The notes under the pieces were generated by a model. The model saw nothing but the letters and a program-made list of their open reading frames with translations, did no database searches and was not told the DNA's origin. A program made the translations under genes and the position numbers. A stretch of 64,000 bases of DNA from Cryptomeria japonica (taxonomy: Eukaryota > Streptophyta > Pinopsida > Cupressales > Cupressaceae), in assembly GCF_030272615.1 (NCBI RefSeq), contig NC_081409.1:618683255-618747254 (forward strand), written 5' to 3'. The number at the start of each line of letters is the position of its first letter. Positions within the stretch are counted from its first letter, which is position 1. Of this stretch, positions 1 through 11,804 are shown piece after piece.

Positions 1-2
1 GT

Positions 3-2377
3 AGGACATGGGTATATTTTCTAAAGAGTAAATCTAAAGTTTTTAGTGGAATTAAAGAATTTAAAGCAATGGTTAAGTTGCAGAATGGAAATAAAATTCA
101 ATGTTTGAGGACTGATAATGGTGGTGAATTTTTCTCTAATGATTTTGATAGATTCTATAAATATTGTGGAATTAATAGACAAAAGACAACTCTATATTAT
201 CCATAGTAGAATGGAGTTGCAAAAAGAATGAACAAGACACTGATGGAGAAGGCCAGGAGTATGCTCAGTGGTGCTAGTCTAGAACAAAAGTTTTAGGCTG
301 AAGCAGTTGCCATTGCTTGCTACCTGATTAATAGGTCTCCTATATCAATCCTTGTTGATAAAACACCTATGGAAGCATGGTCGGGTCACAAGCCTTCATC
401 AAGAAAACTTAGAGGTTTTGGTTGTGAGGCATATGCACATGTGCCAAAGGAGAAGCAGACAAAGTTGGAGAACAAGTTTGTGGAATGTATCTTCATCGGG
501 TATGGTTATGGTGTGAAAGGATACAAGCTTTGGGACCCCACTTCACAAAAGGTAATTCATAGTAGAAGTGTTATTTTTAGAGAAATTAAGTCTCCTTCTA
601 TTACATTACAACCAAAACAGACTAAAAAGAAAGATGTGATTCAATTTCCTTCTACACCTGAAAGAGTTGAATCGAGACCCCTAGATAGGTAAGAAGTTGA
701 GGAGAGCTCCTCTAGCTCTGAATCTTCAGAAGAGGAGGAAGAAACTCCAACTCAGATTGTTCAAAGGTATACAATATATAGACAACCACTTGAAAGGTAT
801 TCACCTGATGATTGAAGATGCATTTTTTCTTTGAATACTAATGTGGATGAATCGAAATCTGTAGAAGAGGCATTAGGTATGAATGATGCAGAATCATGGA
901 AGATCTCTATGGAAGAAGAAATGGCATCTTTGTAAAAGAATTATACATGGGATCTTGTACCATAGCTTGAAGGATGGAAGCCTATTGGTTGCAAATGGGT
1001 GTTCAAGAAAAAGATTGGTTCAGATGGAAGCATTAAGAAGTAGAAAGAAAGGCTGGTTGCAAAAGGCTACTCTCAGGTTGAGGGTGTTGATTATGGTGAT
1101 ATATTTTCTCATGTTACCAAAATGACATCCATTAGATTTTTGCTTTCTATTGATGTTTCTTATGATTTAGAGGTTGAGCAAATGGATGTGAAAACTGCTT
1201 TCCTTCATGGTGATTTGGAGGAGGATATTATATGACATAGCTGAAGCACTATGTGGTGAAAGGTAAAAGTAATTTGGTTTGTAAATTAAAGAAATCCCTT
1301 TATGGCGACAAACAGAGTCCTAGGATGTGGTACCAAAAATTTGATACATATGTGTTGATTTGGGGATTTGAGCATTCCAAATCAGATCACTCTGTTTATT
1401 ATAAATTTGATGGTGGTAATTTCTTGTACATTGCATTTTATGTTGATGATATGTTATTCATTGGTAAAGGGAAAGGTATGATTTCATAACTTAAGTCTCA
1501 TCTTGTTGCTAAATTTGAAATGAAAGATCTTGGTGCACTGAAACACATTCTTGGAATGGAAATTAAAAGAGATAGAGTGAATAGAAAGTTATGGCTAGGC
1601 CAGAGTAAGTATGTGAATTTAATATTACAGAGGTTCAACATGCAGGATTGCAGACCATTGTGTGTTCCTTTTACAGTTAGAATGAAATTATCTGCTGCAG
1701 ATTATCCTACATCCCCATCAAAGATGGAAGACATGAGTAGAGTGTCTTACCAAACTGCAGTTGGAAGTTTGATGTATGCTATGGTTTGTACTAGACCAGA
1801 CTTTGCCTATGTAGTGGGAGTTTGGTCCAGATATATGTCTAATCCTGGTAGAGTTCACTCAGATGTAGTCAAAAGAGTCTTCAAATATTTGAAGGGTACC
1901 TCAGAGTATAATTTGTGTTATTGTGGTAATTCAGTTAGAGATGTAATTTCCCTTAATATTCATGGTTATGTGGATTTTGACTAGGCAAGTGATATTGATA
2001 GAAAAAGATCCACCAGTGCTTATGTGTTTACTTTATGTGGTGGTGCAATTAGTTGGACGAATAAGCAACAGGCTATGGTTGCTTTGTCCACTATTGAAGC
2101 AGCATATATGGCAGCTACTCATGCATGTAAAGAGGCAATTTGGCTTAAGAGACTATGTTTAGACATTGGAATAAAACATGGAGCTGCTATAGTTTATTGT
2201 GATAGTCAAAGTGTGATCTGCCTAGCTAAGAACCCCACATTTCATGCCCAAACCATGCACATTGATGTTCAGTATCATTTTGTCAGAGATATGGTCGAAG
2301 ATGGTAGGGTGAAGTTCATTAATGTAGAAAATTTGATGAATGTTGCAGATTCTTTATGTAAGGTTGTGAGCACATAG
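3..2377 (+). pseudogene. copia pol remnant (integrase, reverse transcriptase, RNase H)
   Basis: Integrase core lies at 3-370. The middle acidic residue is in RTDNGGEF (Asp at 114-116), but the usual catalytic Glu reads Lys at 222-224, next to two stops (204-209) where the family has two Gln. A further stop at 294-296 replaces a conserved Trp. The C-terminal IN part (MEAWSGHKPSSRKLRGFG) is at 369-692. RT runs from about 840 to 1680: MDVKTAFLHG is followed by a one-base frameshift near 1230, then the intact YVDD box at 1439-1450. RNase H is at about 1970-2377, with a stop at 1982-1984 replacing Trp. At least six nonsense codons and one frameshift make it non-functional. Confidence 0.9.
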
Positions 2378-2482
2378 AAGTTCAGATGGTTCTCAGAGTC
2401 TATGAGGCTCATGGACCCTAGCAATTGATTAATTTAGTTTATACCCTTTTTCTCTTGCAAAATGTTCGACAAGTGGGATATT

Positions 2483-3351
2483 TGTTGGGAAAACGGTGTC
2501 TCAACCTTGCATTTAAATGAGGTTACTATTTATAGTAAGTTTTCATTTGAGCACAAAATGGTCTGAAATTATCCTCAAAGCTTCTAGTTGGCTAGATAAG
2601 CATTTTGGTAAAGTTAAGTCACATGATCACAACTAGTTTTGAAGATATTAAATTTTCCATTTTGGAGGGGTCCAATGAAATATTTAAATTAGATTTTGAG
2701 GACTTTAGAAGCCCCAAAATATCCTAAAAAGTGGGAATAAATAGCATAGCATTGATGAGGTAATAGATAACTTTGTGACCTTTCTGGCGCTTCAAACGGT
2801 TCGTTAATATGACACAGTTCTCAAGTTATGGCCTCCGGAAGTTTGTACTCCTGAAATAAGAAATATAAAATACATCAGACACATAAATGAGTTGTAAAAA
2901 GGGAGGGACATGTAATAGAGCATCTAGAAGGGAGATAAGGTCAGCTACACCTTATTGGGTGGTTTTAGCCCATGATTTTGTAATACCATTTGACATTTTT
3001 CATTTATTGTATCTCCTATATATGAGGTGTATGAGATAGAGGTTGTGTGTAAGAGTCTTATGGCTATTGATTTACCTCTAAATCTCAGATTAGCGGTACT
3101 CTTGCAAAGAGATTTCTCTATAAGTATATTGTAATGTTTTTTTATTGTCGAATAATATATTGGGTGACTTTTGGAGTGTGGGGTTTTTCTCCCAAAAGGG
3201 TTTTCCCAGCGTAAATCATTGTGATATGGTTTGAATGTTATCATATCTATTTCTATTTTATGTAGTTGTTGTGACGATTTGTAAATGTTTTTGCATTACC
3301 ATCTTCTCAAGTTTAGTGTAGGAAGTTGTTTTGCTACTTGACTTCCTTACA
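2483..3351 (+). repeat. 3' LTR of Cop-0
   Basis: About 869 bp, TG...CA bounded. The left edge is set by the purine stretch just upstream of TGTTGGGAAA. The right edge is set by the switch to sequence shared with the right LTR of X. The partner LTR is outside the window, so target duplication cannot be tested. Confidence 0.8.
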
Positions 3352-4073
3352 ATCATGAGAATCATGAATTTTAAAAACACTTATCCTATCATACTCCCAT
3401 TAACTCTATAAATTCATTTTTAACATCAATTTCAAGTGTTCCTAATTTCCCATTTCTTTTCTAACCATCTAAATCAATATGAATTCAAATAGAACTATCA
3501 ATATAAAAGCTAAATCTAATTCATTTCCTTTCTTAATTTTATCATACATTCCATACTCAAGATAATATATACACAACCATATGCAAGTCTATACAACGAA
3601 TGCCAGATACTCTCCAAATGAAATTACTAATGACAAGATTATCTAAAAGCACCATGATATCTACAATAAGGACACACATAGCTAACCATTTAAAATCTTA
3701 TTCCTTATAGATCTCTATCTCTTTTCTACCTAATGAACATTCTTACAACATGTATCATTCGATGAATGCAACATCCTATACCATTACAAGATCATAACCT
3801 TGACTATCTCATAATCATGTCTTATTACATAAGAATACATGGTACAAGTACATAATCACTTTTTCCTTATCAGTGTCATCATGATTCAATATACTATCTC
3901 AATACATGGAAATTAGCTCCACATATAGAAGAATCATAGTGTCCATACAAATATACAACTACTCATTATTTTTTATATTCCAAGGATAACTAACATTGAG
4001 GATTAATATCTTTCAATCAAGGCATACATGAGTATTAACTTATCCACTACCATCCTCAAGATATACATAAGAT
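3352..4073 (-). repeat. X left LTR, fragment 1
   Basis: This AT-rich stretch is homologous to 27841-28168 plus 46670-47050. It is therefore one end of the old gypsy-type LTR of X, split from its continuation at 11810 by SirA-1. The final five bases (AAGAT, 4069-4073) are the target duplicated by SirA-1. No gene is seen in it. Confidence 0.8.
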
Positions 4074-5240
4074 TGATGAATACTAAGAGGGGGGGGTGAA
4101 TTAGTATACCAAAAAATACTGTACTTAAACACTTTAATATTTTAGTAGTAAACTGGTAAAATAGTTTAGCAAACAAACCGGTTAACACACATGCAAACCA
4201 AATAGAAAATAATGCATTCACCCACAGAAGAACAATCACCATAACACAAGAGATTTTGATGTGGAAACCCAAATGGGAAAAACCATGGTGAGATGAAACT
4301 CACAAGTAACTATTTGCAGAATAGTAACTAGACCGGTTAAGGTCATACAATGTTCTTTACCAGAACAGATCCTGTTATGAATCTCAATCTCTGTAAGGAG
4401 ATAAGTTCGATTAAAGACTACCTTGTGAGAGGATTTCAGATCCACAGATGTGAACCACCTTGTTAGAGGATTTACAAAGGCTTTTCTAGGCCTACTCGGT
4501 TAAGGGTTTCTACCTTGTCAAAGATATGAGTAATCAACAAGTAAATGATCTAGCAAATGGCACAGTCTGCTTGATTAGATCCATTGTAGCTCATAGCTAA
4601 TGCATTTCAGCATTACTTTAGTCTTCAATAACTCCTTACTCTGTTTACAACTCACAAACTTGATCTTCTCAGTTAAGATCGTACATTCAAAAGGTTTTCT
4701 TTCAACCACTACAAAACCTAATAGCTATTCTCGTATTTTCTCTTACAAAACCCTAGACATGATGTCCTTAAAAGGAATCTAATTTCATGTCAGTCCAATA
4801 GGATTTCAGTACAAGTTCCTAGGTTCATTGTATCTAGACACATTTGATAACATGACACAAAAAACTGTCAAAGTGTTAGTGGATGGTAACTCATCACAAA
4901 AATATACCAGTTGGTAACTCATCATAGAGTATTACCAGTTTGTCCAACTTTCTGGTTACCAGTTGGTGACTCAGAGTAATACCGGTTGACAAAAATTGAA
5001 GACTGGGAAAAGTATAACTACCACTTTTGGCTCCTTTGCTCCACTCCACTTGAGATCCTTAAACCGCTTGATCTCTCTATTGGGTCTTTATACCGCTTGA
5101 GATCGGTAAACACTTTCTGCATAACAACAGTAGTCTAAAGACTACAACATGATAGTGGTTTGAAACAATTACTGGTTTAGTCTCATAACAAGTGTGTGTC
5201 CATCAATGAGAATCACAACATAATCATCAAAATGCCAACA
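4074..5240 (-). repeat. SirA-1 3' LTR
   Basis: 1,167 bp. Read on the minus strand it starts TGTTGGCATTTTGATG and ends CTTAGTATTCATCA. Just upstream in element sense (5241 onward) lies the purine box CCAAAGGCAGAGAT. Near its 3' edge is the C-run in TTCACCCCCCC, shared with the other Sirevirus-like elements here. Confidence 0.9.
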
Positions 5241-5510
5241 ATCTCTGCCTTTGGCATTGATGGCAACACTTAGGAAAAATTTTGACATCTAAGTGTTTTA
5301 CAACAAAATTATGTCATAAGCAAAATTACTCCCCCTAAGCATATACACTATCCCTTTTGCAAAAAATACAATGTATACTACTCTTTATTAGAGATAACCA
5401 TGAAAGTATACATCAAAACATCAAAATTTATATACTTCTCCCCCTTTGCCAACAGTGACAAAAACATTGCAGACTAACCCCTGTTTCATTAGTATTAAAA
5501 TAATAAGTGT

Positions 5511-8500
5511 TTATGATAGTAAAGAGTAAAACTTGTCAAAAACTGATTTAAAGTCCTACAAAAATAGCTTCATGGCTAAGGACCATGACTCAAGTAGGGA
5601 GGTAGCCACCTTTTTCTCTGTCTGCATCTGGGAGACCTATTCTTCCATGGCATCTATCATTCTCATCTCTTTAGTGAATGTTAGGGCATCAAGATTTAGA
5701 TAGCATTTCAGGAGAATTTGCAGTCGTGGCAGTAGGATCAGTTGAAGTTCCTACAAATTACATGTCTGGTTTCTTATCTCTACCTCTATTCTTGCAGACT
5801 GGATTTGAAGTCAGTGAATAGTTTGACCATATGTGGAAAAGCAATCATATGGCATCTTGAAGGTGCTAATAAATGACTGCATATCAGATTGCAGTTTGTC
5901 CTTCTAAGTGAGCAAATCATCACAGAATAGATAAGGTTGACATATCTTGCTGAGTAGTAGATTTCCCTCATCCATTGCATCTCGGATGTTCTTTTGTGTC
6001 TTTTGAAGTTCTGACTAAAGCTCATTCAACTTCTTCACCAAGGCAATGTTCAGAGCCTTTTCATGCTCCTTTTTGGCATTTCATTCTACAACTTCTTCCA
6101 GGCTTTGGACCTAGTCATCCACAACTATACATAGAAGTTTTAAATGGGAAAGTGAGGAATCGGTACTGGGCAGGTTTGTACTGGGTATCAAATTGGTAAG
6201 TGTTTCCACCGTAGTTTGGATAACATCTTCCTCTTTTTCCTCCTTAGAGCATCCAATCGCTCTTGAGCAAGCTTAATGCTCTGCAGTACCTCTGATTCAT
6301 TTGCAGACTGGAGGTCAATAGGACTGGTAATGTCAGCCGGTTTGGCTTGACTATCGGTTGCCTTTGGAGTCTCCATCTGAGTGCTCTTTGCCACTTCTCT
6401 TTTCTTGTCTTCTTCTGCCTTCATTTTCTCCTCTTCTTTCCGTTTCTCCTCATCTTCATCCTTCTTCTTCTTCTCCTCTTCCTCCTTCATTTTCTCCTCT
6501 TCCGTTTTCTTCTCCGCTTACTTTCTCTTCTCCTCTTCCTTTCTCTTCTCCTCTTCCTTTTCTGCTTCCTTCTTCTTCTTCCCATCTTCCTATTTCTTAT
6601 TTTCCTCTTCTTTTCTCTTTTGTTGCTCTTTCTTTTTATTCTCTTCCTCTTTCTTTTGTTCCTCTTTCTTTTTCTTCTCTTCTTCTTTCTTCTCTTCCTC
6701 TTTCTTTTCTTCCTCTTTCTTTTTCTTCTCATCTTCTTTCTTTTTCTTCTCTTCCTCTTGCTCCTTTTCCTGTTCTGCTTGTTTTGTCTCTTTAGTCTCT
6801 TGTTTCTTCCTTTCTTCTTCTTCCTATATTCTCTTGTCTTCTTCCCATTTCTCATGACCTTCTGTTTCTACTGGTGCATCTGGAGTAACATTGTCACCAT
6901 TTAAGGCATCAACATCAATCGGTTCCATTTGATTGGTGACCGGTTCTCCTTCACTATTGTATACTTCATTCAGTTGAGTGATTTCTGATTCTTTCTCTTC
7001 TTTCCTATTGGCTTCAACCACTTCATGCAGTCTTAAAGCTGATTGAGCAAGGGAGTGGGTATCTTTGACCACTTTCAGAACTTTTCCTTCCAATAGCAAA
7101 AGTCTTCTTCTTCTCATGAAGAAGAGGCCCTTATATTTCTCCACCACTTCATACAGTTCTATTTTAGGTACATCAGGAAAGTATTGTGCAAATACTTCCT
7201 CTCTTATTTCTTGTTCTTTCTCTATGGCAATGCACCACTTGTTGTCTAAAGAATTATACAAAGAATCAGGTGCCTCAGATTTAATTTCTGATGGCCACCA
7301 GTCATTAATGCATAAATAATTGATAACTTCCTATTCAACTTCTTTCTTTTCATCATCATTAAAATCATCAAAGCACTCTTTTAAATCACCAAGTGCTTTT
7401 CTTCTAATATTCTTAATTGTTCTTTGACAATGTGTCAAAGGTTTGTAAGAGGAAATATCAATATTTACCGGTGTAGATGATGCCAGTTCACTTGTTGTCT
7501 TTTTCCTCGCTTGCCTAGTCTTCTTAGGCTTTTCTTCAGAGACAGTGTCCTCTAAGTCTAGTGTATTGCTTTTTGTCTTCCTCTTCCTCTCAAATACTTT
7601 GGCGGGTGCCACTTCTAGTTTCTTCTTTACTAGTGATCACTTGGTCACTTTCGGACTTGCTGGAGTAACTGGTGTCGATGCTAAAGGCACTGCCTTTCCC
7701 TTCTTTGCTGAGGGTTCTTGAACTGGTGTAACCCTTTCTAGATAGGTGCCGGTTCTCTTTGCCTTTGGATCAAGGGGCGAGGCAATTAGGGTAGAGGCAT
7801 ACCCATCTAACATGTCATTCATTACCTCATATCCCATTGGTTCCACTTCTTCTTGTCTAGGCTCAACTGCCTCCATTATGCACTCATCAACTTTGATGGT
7901 GAAGCAGATGTCTTCCTCATACTTTTTGACTATATCACTAGATATTCTTATCCTTTGGCTCATCTTGCATCTAAACTCATGAAAGTATTTGTTCAGCACT
8001 TCCGAATAGCTAGTTCCAACCACTTGTAGGCTTTCCTTGATTTTCTTTGTCACCAGTTGGTCAGCAAACCACTAAATATCACCTACGCCTGGAAAGTAGC
8101 CTTGAAAGTAGAAGAACAACCCAAGCAATAGTTTTCCAAACTTAAATTTCAGGGAATTGTCTTGTTTGATTGACTTGAGGTTCAACAGGAGTTGTCTTTG
8201 CATACCGGTGCATAGATCAAACGATGCATCTTCCTTTATCATCCTATAGGCAGCATTAATCGCTACAACAGAGATAGAGTTGATTCTGCTGGCATGGAAC
8301 ATCCGGTATCCTATCACCATACATGCATATTTGACAAGATCATCCTTGATTGAATTGACAGTCATTCCACATGAGTCGCTCACTGATTCTGTGATCTTGG
8401 ACATTTCAGTCTTGCTAACCTTCCTTAGGGATAGCACTTCACTGATGTTGCAGAAACTACTAATGGCATGAATCACTTCAAGTATGATATCATACGTCCG

Positions 8501-8839
8501 TTCTAAGTACATCTTATCACCGTGTACCCTGCTTAGAAAAATGCGAATGTGATCATCCAAAAATTCTTCACAAAAATAGACTACATTGTGAAGTTTCTTC
8601 TTTTCTAGAATGCTAAATTTCAGTTTAATCTTCTTATCCTTTCCACAAAATAGAATCAACTGGGAATGGATCATTAGAGATCCTAGTTCTTCAATCTTGT
8701 AGTCAATGAAATCTGAAATGACTTCTTCCACTATGACACCAATGGGTATCTGAGATAGGGCATTGTATTTTGCCTTCTGTTGAATGAAGTCTACAGAATC
8801 AATGAGTGCACTAGAGCTAGCATGTGATGCTAAAGCCAT
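5511..8839 (-). pseudogene. SirA-1 second ORF, about 1,100 codons, unknown protein
   Basis: One frame can be followed from ATG at 8839 (MALASHASSSALIDSVDF) to about 6190, broken only by stops at about 8069, 7634, 7328 and 6821. A frameshift near 6200-6250 leads into the rest; TAA at 5511-5513 matches the end in SirA-2. Parts in order: an unrecognised domain of roughly 270 residues (KYNALSQIPIGVIVEE to KFGKLLLGLFFYFQGY); a region ending near CIMEAVEPRQEEVEPMGYEV; a basic KRKTK segment; a conserved block KYKGLFFMRRRRLLLLEGK; about 200 residues of Glu/Lys repeats (coiled coil or single charged helix); and a helical C-terminus. No membrane segment or signal peptide. It might be an env-like or accessory ORF, or captured host sequence. 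I do not recognise it. Confidence 0.75.
6390..6840 (-). repeat. long homopurine tract coding the Glu/Lys helix
   Basis: About 450 bp almost purely purine on the minus strand (GAA/GAG/AAA/AAG codons). The matching block in SirA-2 is 56270-56600. Length and register differ between copies, as expected of slippage-prone sequence. Confidence 0.8.
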
Positions 8840-9092
8840 GATAAATAGGGAATTTTGAAAAATACCTTCATAGATCAAAATTTAGGGCTTCACAATTTGA
8901 ACTTCGCTCCACACTCCTTTAGTTACAGAAATACTGCTTTGCGTTCTACACTTCTCCAATAGATGTCTGCTTCAGATTCTTCTTCGGGATTTTGATAAAT
9001 TCCTTGAATAGAAATGGAAACCACTTTTCTTTGCTCTACACTTGAAAACATCTTTGCTCGAGAAAATGATAGTGAGAAATGATTTGAAAATT

Positions 9093-9103
9093 CCTTTTAA
9101 ATA
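9093..9103 (-). promoter_or_regulatory. TATA-like box upstream of the second ORF (SirA-1)
   Basis: TATTTAAAAGG on the minus strand, about 254 bp before the ATG at 8839. SirA-2 keeps TTTAAAAGG at the same distance, and the DNA around it is conserved although non-coding. It could start a separate transcript for the second ORF. This is inference from sequence only. Confidence 0.4.
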
Positions 9104-9257
9104 GATTCTCCACCTACCATAATAAATGCTCCACTATTAGGGCATAAACCCTAATTTTTCCTTATACCGTTTCTGATCTTCTACCAATGTGATAGGTATC
9201 TCATACTGGTTAAGGTCTTTTACTGGTGTCAACTGGGGGTTCAATATATTTCACCAT

Positions 9258-9273
9258 TTGCTCCCCCTAAGCA
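9258..9273 (-). other. internal PPT-like purine box after gag (SirA-1)
   Basis: On the minus strand TGCTTAGGGGGAGCAA, a few bases after the gag stop. Nearly the same motif (TGCTTAGGGGGAGTA) lies at about 5329-5343, after the second ORF. The two copies bracket the second-ORF block. Confidence 0.6.
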
Positions 9274-9283
9274 TTTCTGATGC

Positions 9284-10565
9284 TTAGTTTACCGGTTCAG
9301 TGACTTCCATAGTGGGTGCAGAAACCGGTTCTACTTGAATCACTTCTTCTGGCTTTTTATTCCAGGTTTTCTTCATATCTGTTTGAACAATTTCAACATC
9401 AATTTTTCCTTCTAAAGTGACTGGTATATCATCTAATATACTCTTTCTTTCTCTACAAAATCTTGTTGTATGACCTAGTTTGTTGCAGTGATAGCAAACC
9501 ATTCCAGGTGCTCTCCAAGGTCCATTATTCATGTTTCCATTCTTCCTTCTGCATGTTGCAGCAATGTGACCATGACCTTGAAAAATCACAGAGATTTCTC
9601 TCCATCCAGTTGTCACTTGATAGCCACCGCTACCTAACTGATGACTATAAGTATTAAACCAGTTTTGGTTCCGGTTCCCAGAGGGGTCAGGAAAAATTCC
9701 TTGATTCCTTTGAGGATACCTTTCGGTATTGTGCATGACAGACCTACATTCAAATGCTCTATGCCCCAACTTATTGCATTCATAAAAATTACCATTGAAT
9801 CTATTAGATCTAGGCTTATCATTTAGACAAATAAGGAAAATTATTGTAAGCCTTACTTCTACATACATTAGAAGTGTGTCCTTCCTTGAGACAGTTAAAG
9901 CAAACAGGCTTAAACTTTTTCTTACCTTTATCCTTTGATGTCAGTTGTTTCTTTGATGCTCCATCTTTTGTTCCAGAGGTCTCACCTTTCTCATAATCAA
10001 AGAAACCAAGTCCATTGGTATTCTTTACCGGTTTAGCTATTTCAAGCTTCTGCTCTAGCTTGACAGTGCTCTTATTGAATTTGGCAAGTATTTCCTTTGA
10101 CTCAGTGAGTTCTTTGGAAATAGCAACATTGGATTCCTTCAAGGTTGCATCCTCAGAAGTAGCCATGTTTAGTTCACCTTGTACTTCTTCTTTTTCCATT
10201 TTTCTTTCATGAAGGTGAGTGGTAAGTGCACTGATCTCTTGCTTCAGCTTGGAGATTTCATGATCTTTGTCTTTTACCAGATCTTCAGCTTTCCTCCGGT
10301 TCTCAAGCTCTTGGCACATTCGAATAGTTAGTCCTTCCAACTCTTTTCTCAGGTTGGAATTGGATTCATTTAGCTTTTCTACTTCTTGAATTAGGGCTTC
10401 CATATCCACTTCATTGGAAGAACTATTTTCAGATAGCTCAATCAGTTTTTCAGGATGCTCTCTTCTTTTTGCCTGAGAGGCCTTATATTTGACCACAAGT
10501 TCATCATAGGCTTGCTCAGACTAAGTGAGCCAATGAGTAAGTTCCCTCACAGTGTATTCCCCCAT
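9284..10565 (-). pseudogene. SirA-1 Gag-like protein with zinc knuckles
   Basis: Starts ATGGGGGAATAC at 10565 with a TAG at codon 15 (10521-10523), or alternatively at GTG 10496. Residues from about 25 to 160 form a charged coiled coil (MCQELENRRKAEDLVKDKD). Knuckle 1 CFNCLKEGHTSNVC is intact. Knuckle 2 has lost its first Cys (FYECNKLGHRAFEC). Knuckle 3 is degenerate (around HGHIAATC). Knuckle 4 CYHCNKLGHTTRFC is intact. A one-base frameshift near 9830-9850 separates knuckle 1 from the rest. The frame ends at EPVN before the purine motif at 9258-9273. Family role: RNA binding and particle assembly. No protease follows. Confidence 0.85.
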
Positions 10566-10600
10566 ATCTCTTTCCAAGTGGTTAGACTTATAGAACGGTT

Positions 10601-10615
10601 GGCTCTGATACCAAT
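10601..10615 (-). other. primer binding site of SirA-1
   Basis: On the minus strand AATTGGTATCAGAGCC directly follows the 5' LTR. It matches the initiator-Met tRNA type site of copia elements. Confidence 0.85.
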
Positions 10616-11804
10616 TCATGAATACTAAGAGGGGGGGTGAATTAGTATACCAAAAAATACTGTACTTAAACACTTTAATAGTCTAGCAGTAAACCGGTAA
10701 AACAGTTTAGCAAACAAACCGGTTAACATACATGTAAACCAAATAGAAAATAATGCATTCACCCACAAAAGCACAATCACCATAACATAAGAGATTTTGA
10801 CGTGGAAACCCAAATGGGAAAAACTATGGTGAGATGAAACTCACAAGTAACTATCTGGAGAATAGTAACCAAACCAGTTAAGGTCATACAATTTTCTTTA
10901 CCAAAATGGATCTTGTTAGGAATCTCAATCTCTGTTAGGAGATAAGTCTGATTAAAGACTACCTTGTGAGAGGATTTCAAATCCATAGATGTGAACCACC
11001 TTGTTAGAGGATTTACAAAGGCTTTTTTGGGCCTACTCGGTTAAGGGTTTCTAACTTGTCAAAGATGTGAGTAATCAACAAGTGAATGATCTAGCAAATG
11101 GCACAGTCTACTTGATTAGATCCATTGTAGCTCATAGCTAATCGATTTTAGCATTACTTCAGTCTTTAGTAACTCCTTACTCTGTTTACAACTCACAGAC
11201 TTGATCTTCTTAGTTAAGATCACACATTCAAAAGGTTTTCTTTCAACCACTACAAAACCTAACAGCTATTCTCACATTTTGTCTTACAAAACCCTAGACA
11301 TGATGTCCTTAAAAGGAATCTAATTTCATGTCGGTCCAATAGGATTTCAGTACAAGTTCCTAGGTTCATTGTATCTAGACACATTTGATAACATGACACA
11401 AAAACACCGTCAAAGTGTCAGTGGATGGTAGCTCATCACAAAAATATACCAGTTGGTAACTCATCACAGAGTATTACCAATTTGTCCAACTTTTTGGTTA
11501 CTGGTTGGTGACTCAGAGTAATACCGGTTTAATGGATTACCGGTTGACAAAAATTGAAGACTGGGAAAAAGATAACTGCTGCTTCTGGCTCCTTTGCTCC
11601 GCTCCGCTTGAGATCCTTACACCTCTTGATCTCTCTATTCTACTTGGGTCTTTATACCGCTTGAGATCAGTAAACACTTTCTGCATAACAACAGTAGTCT
11701 AAAGACTACAACATGATACCGGTTTGGAACAATTACTGGTTTAGTCTCATAGCAAGTGTGTGTCCATCAGTGACAATCACAACATAATCATCAAAATGCC
11801 AACA
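10616..11804 (-). repeat. SirA-1 5' LTR
   Basis: 1,189 bp, clearly homologous to 4074-5240. The inner terminus reads GA instead of CA in element sense (plus strand TCATGAA against TGATGAA). The outer end abuts the AAGAT duplication. Confidence 0.9.

Larger units (their letters stand above)
1..3351 (+). mobile_element. Cop-0: degenerate Ty1/copia element, left end outside window
   Basis: Right part of a copia retrotransposon: integrase, reverse transcriptase and RNase H remains, then a purine stretch (GACAAGTGGGATAT) and a 3' LTR starting TGTTGGG and ending TTACA. Domain order IN-RT-RNaseH is diagnostic of Ty1/copia. The phrases GVKGYKLWDP and SLYGDKQSPRMWY resemble the Tork/Tnt1 branch (family knowledge). 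The DNA after 3351 matches the right LTR of element X from about 27841, so Cop-0 was inserted into the left LTR of X. Its 5' LTR and gag are not in the window. Confidence 0.9.
4074..11804 (-). mobile_element. SirA-1: pol-less Sirevirus-like LTR retrotransposon
   Basis: A 7,731-bp element on the minus strand, flanked by the perfect duplication AAGAT (4069-4073 and 11805-11809). LTRs are 4074-5240 and 10616-11804. The primer site next to the 5' LTR reads TGGTATCAGAGCC, the initiator-Met tRNA complement used by copia elements. Inside are a Gag-like frame with CCHC knuckles and a second frame of about 1,110 codons. No protease, integrase, RT or RNase H motif is present, so it must be mobilised in trans. 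Purine boxes before the 3' LTR and the C-run near the LTR end resemble Sireviruses (family knowledge). A second full copy is SirA-2 at 51522-59008. Confidence 0.92.

Noticed and set aside
4236-4445. Short frames with KVVFNRTYLLTEIEIHNRI-like text recurring at 10777, 58636 and 61732
   Set aside because: They recur because the LTR recurs. They overlap the LTR core and change without regard to codon position.
6347-6904. Long plus-strand frames rich in Leu, Phe and Ser opposite the Glu/Lys tract
   Set aside because: They are the antisense of a homopurine coding tract. All three frames are open there, and no membrane-protein pattern other than composition is present.
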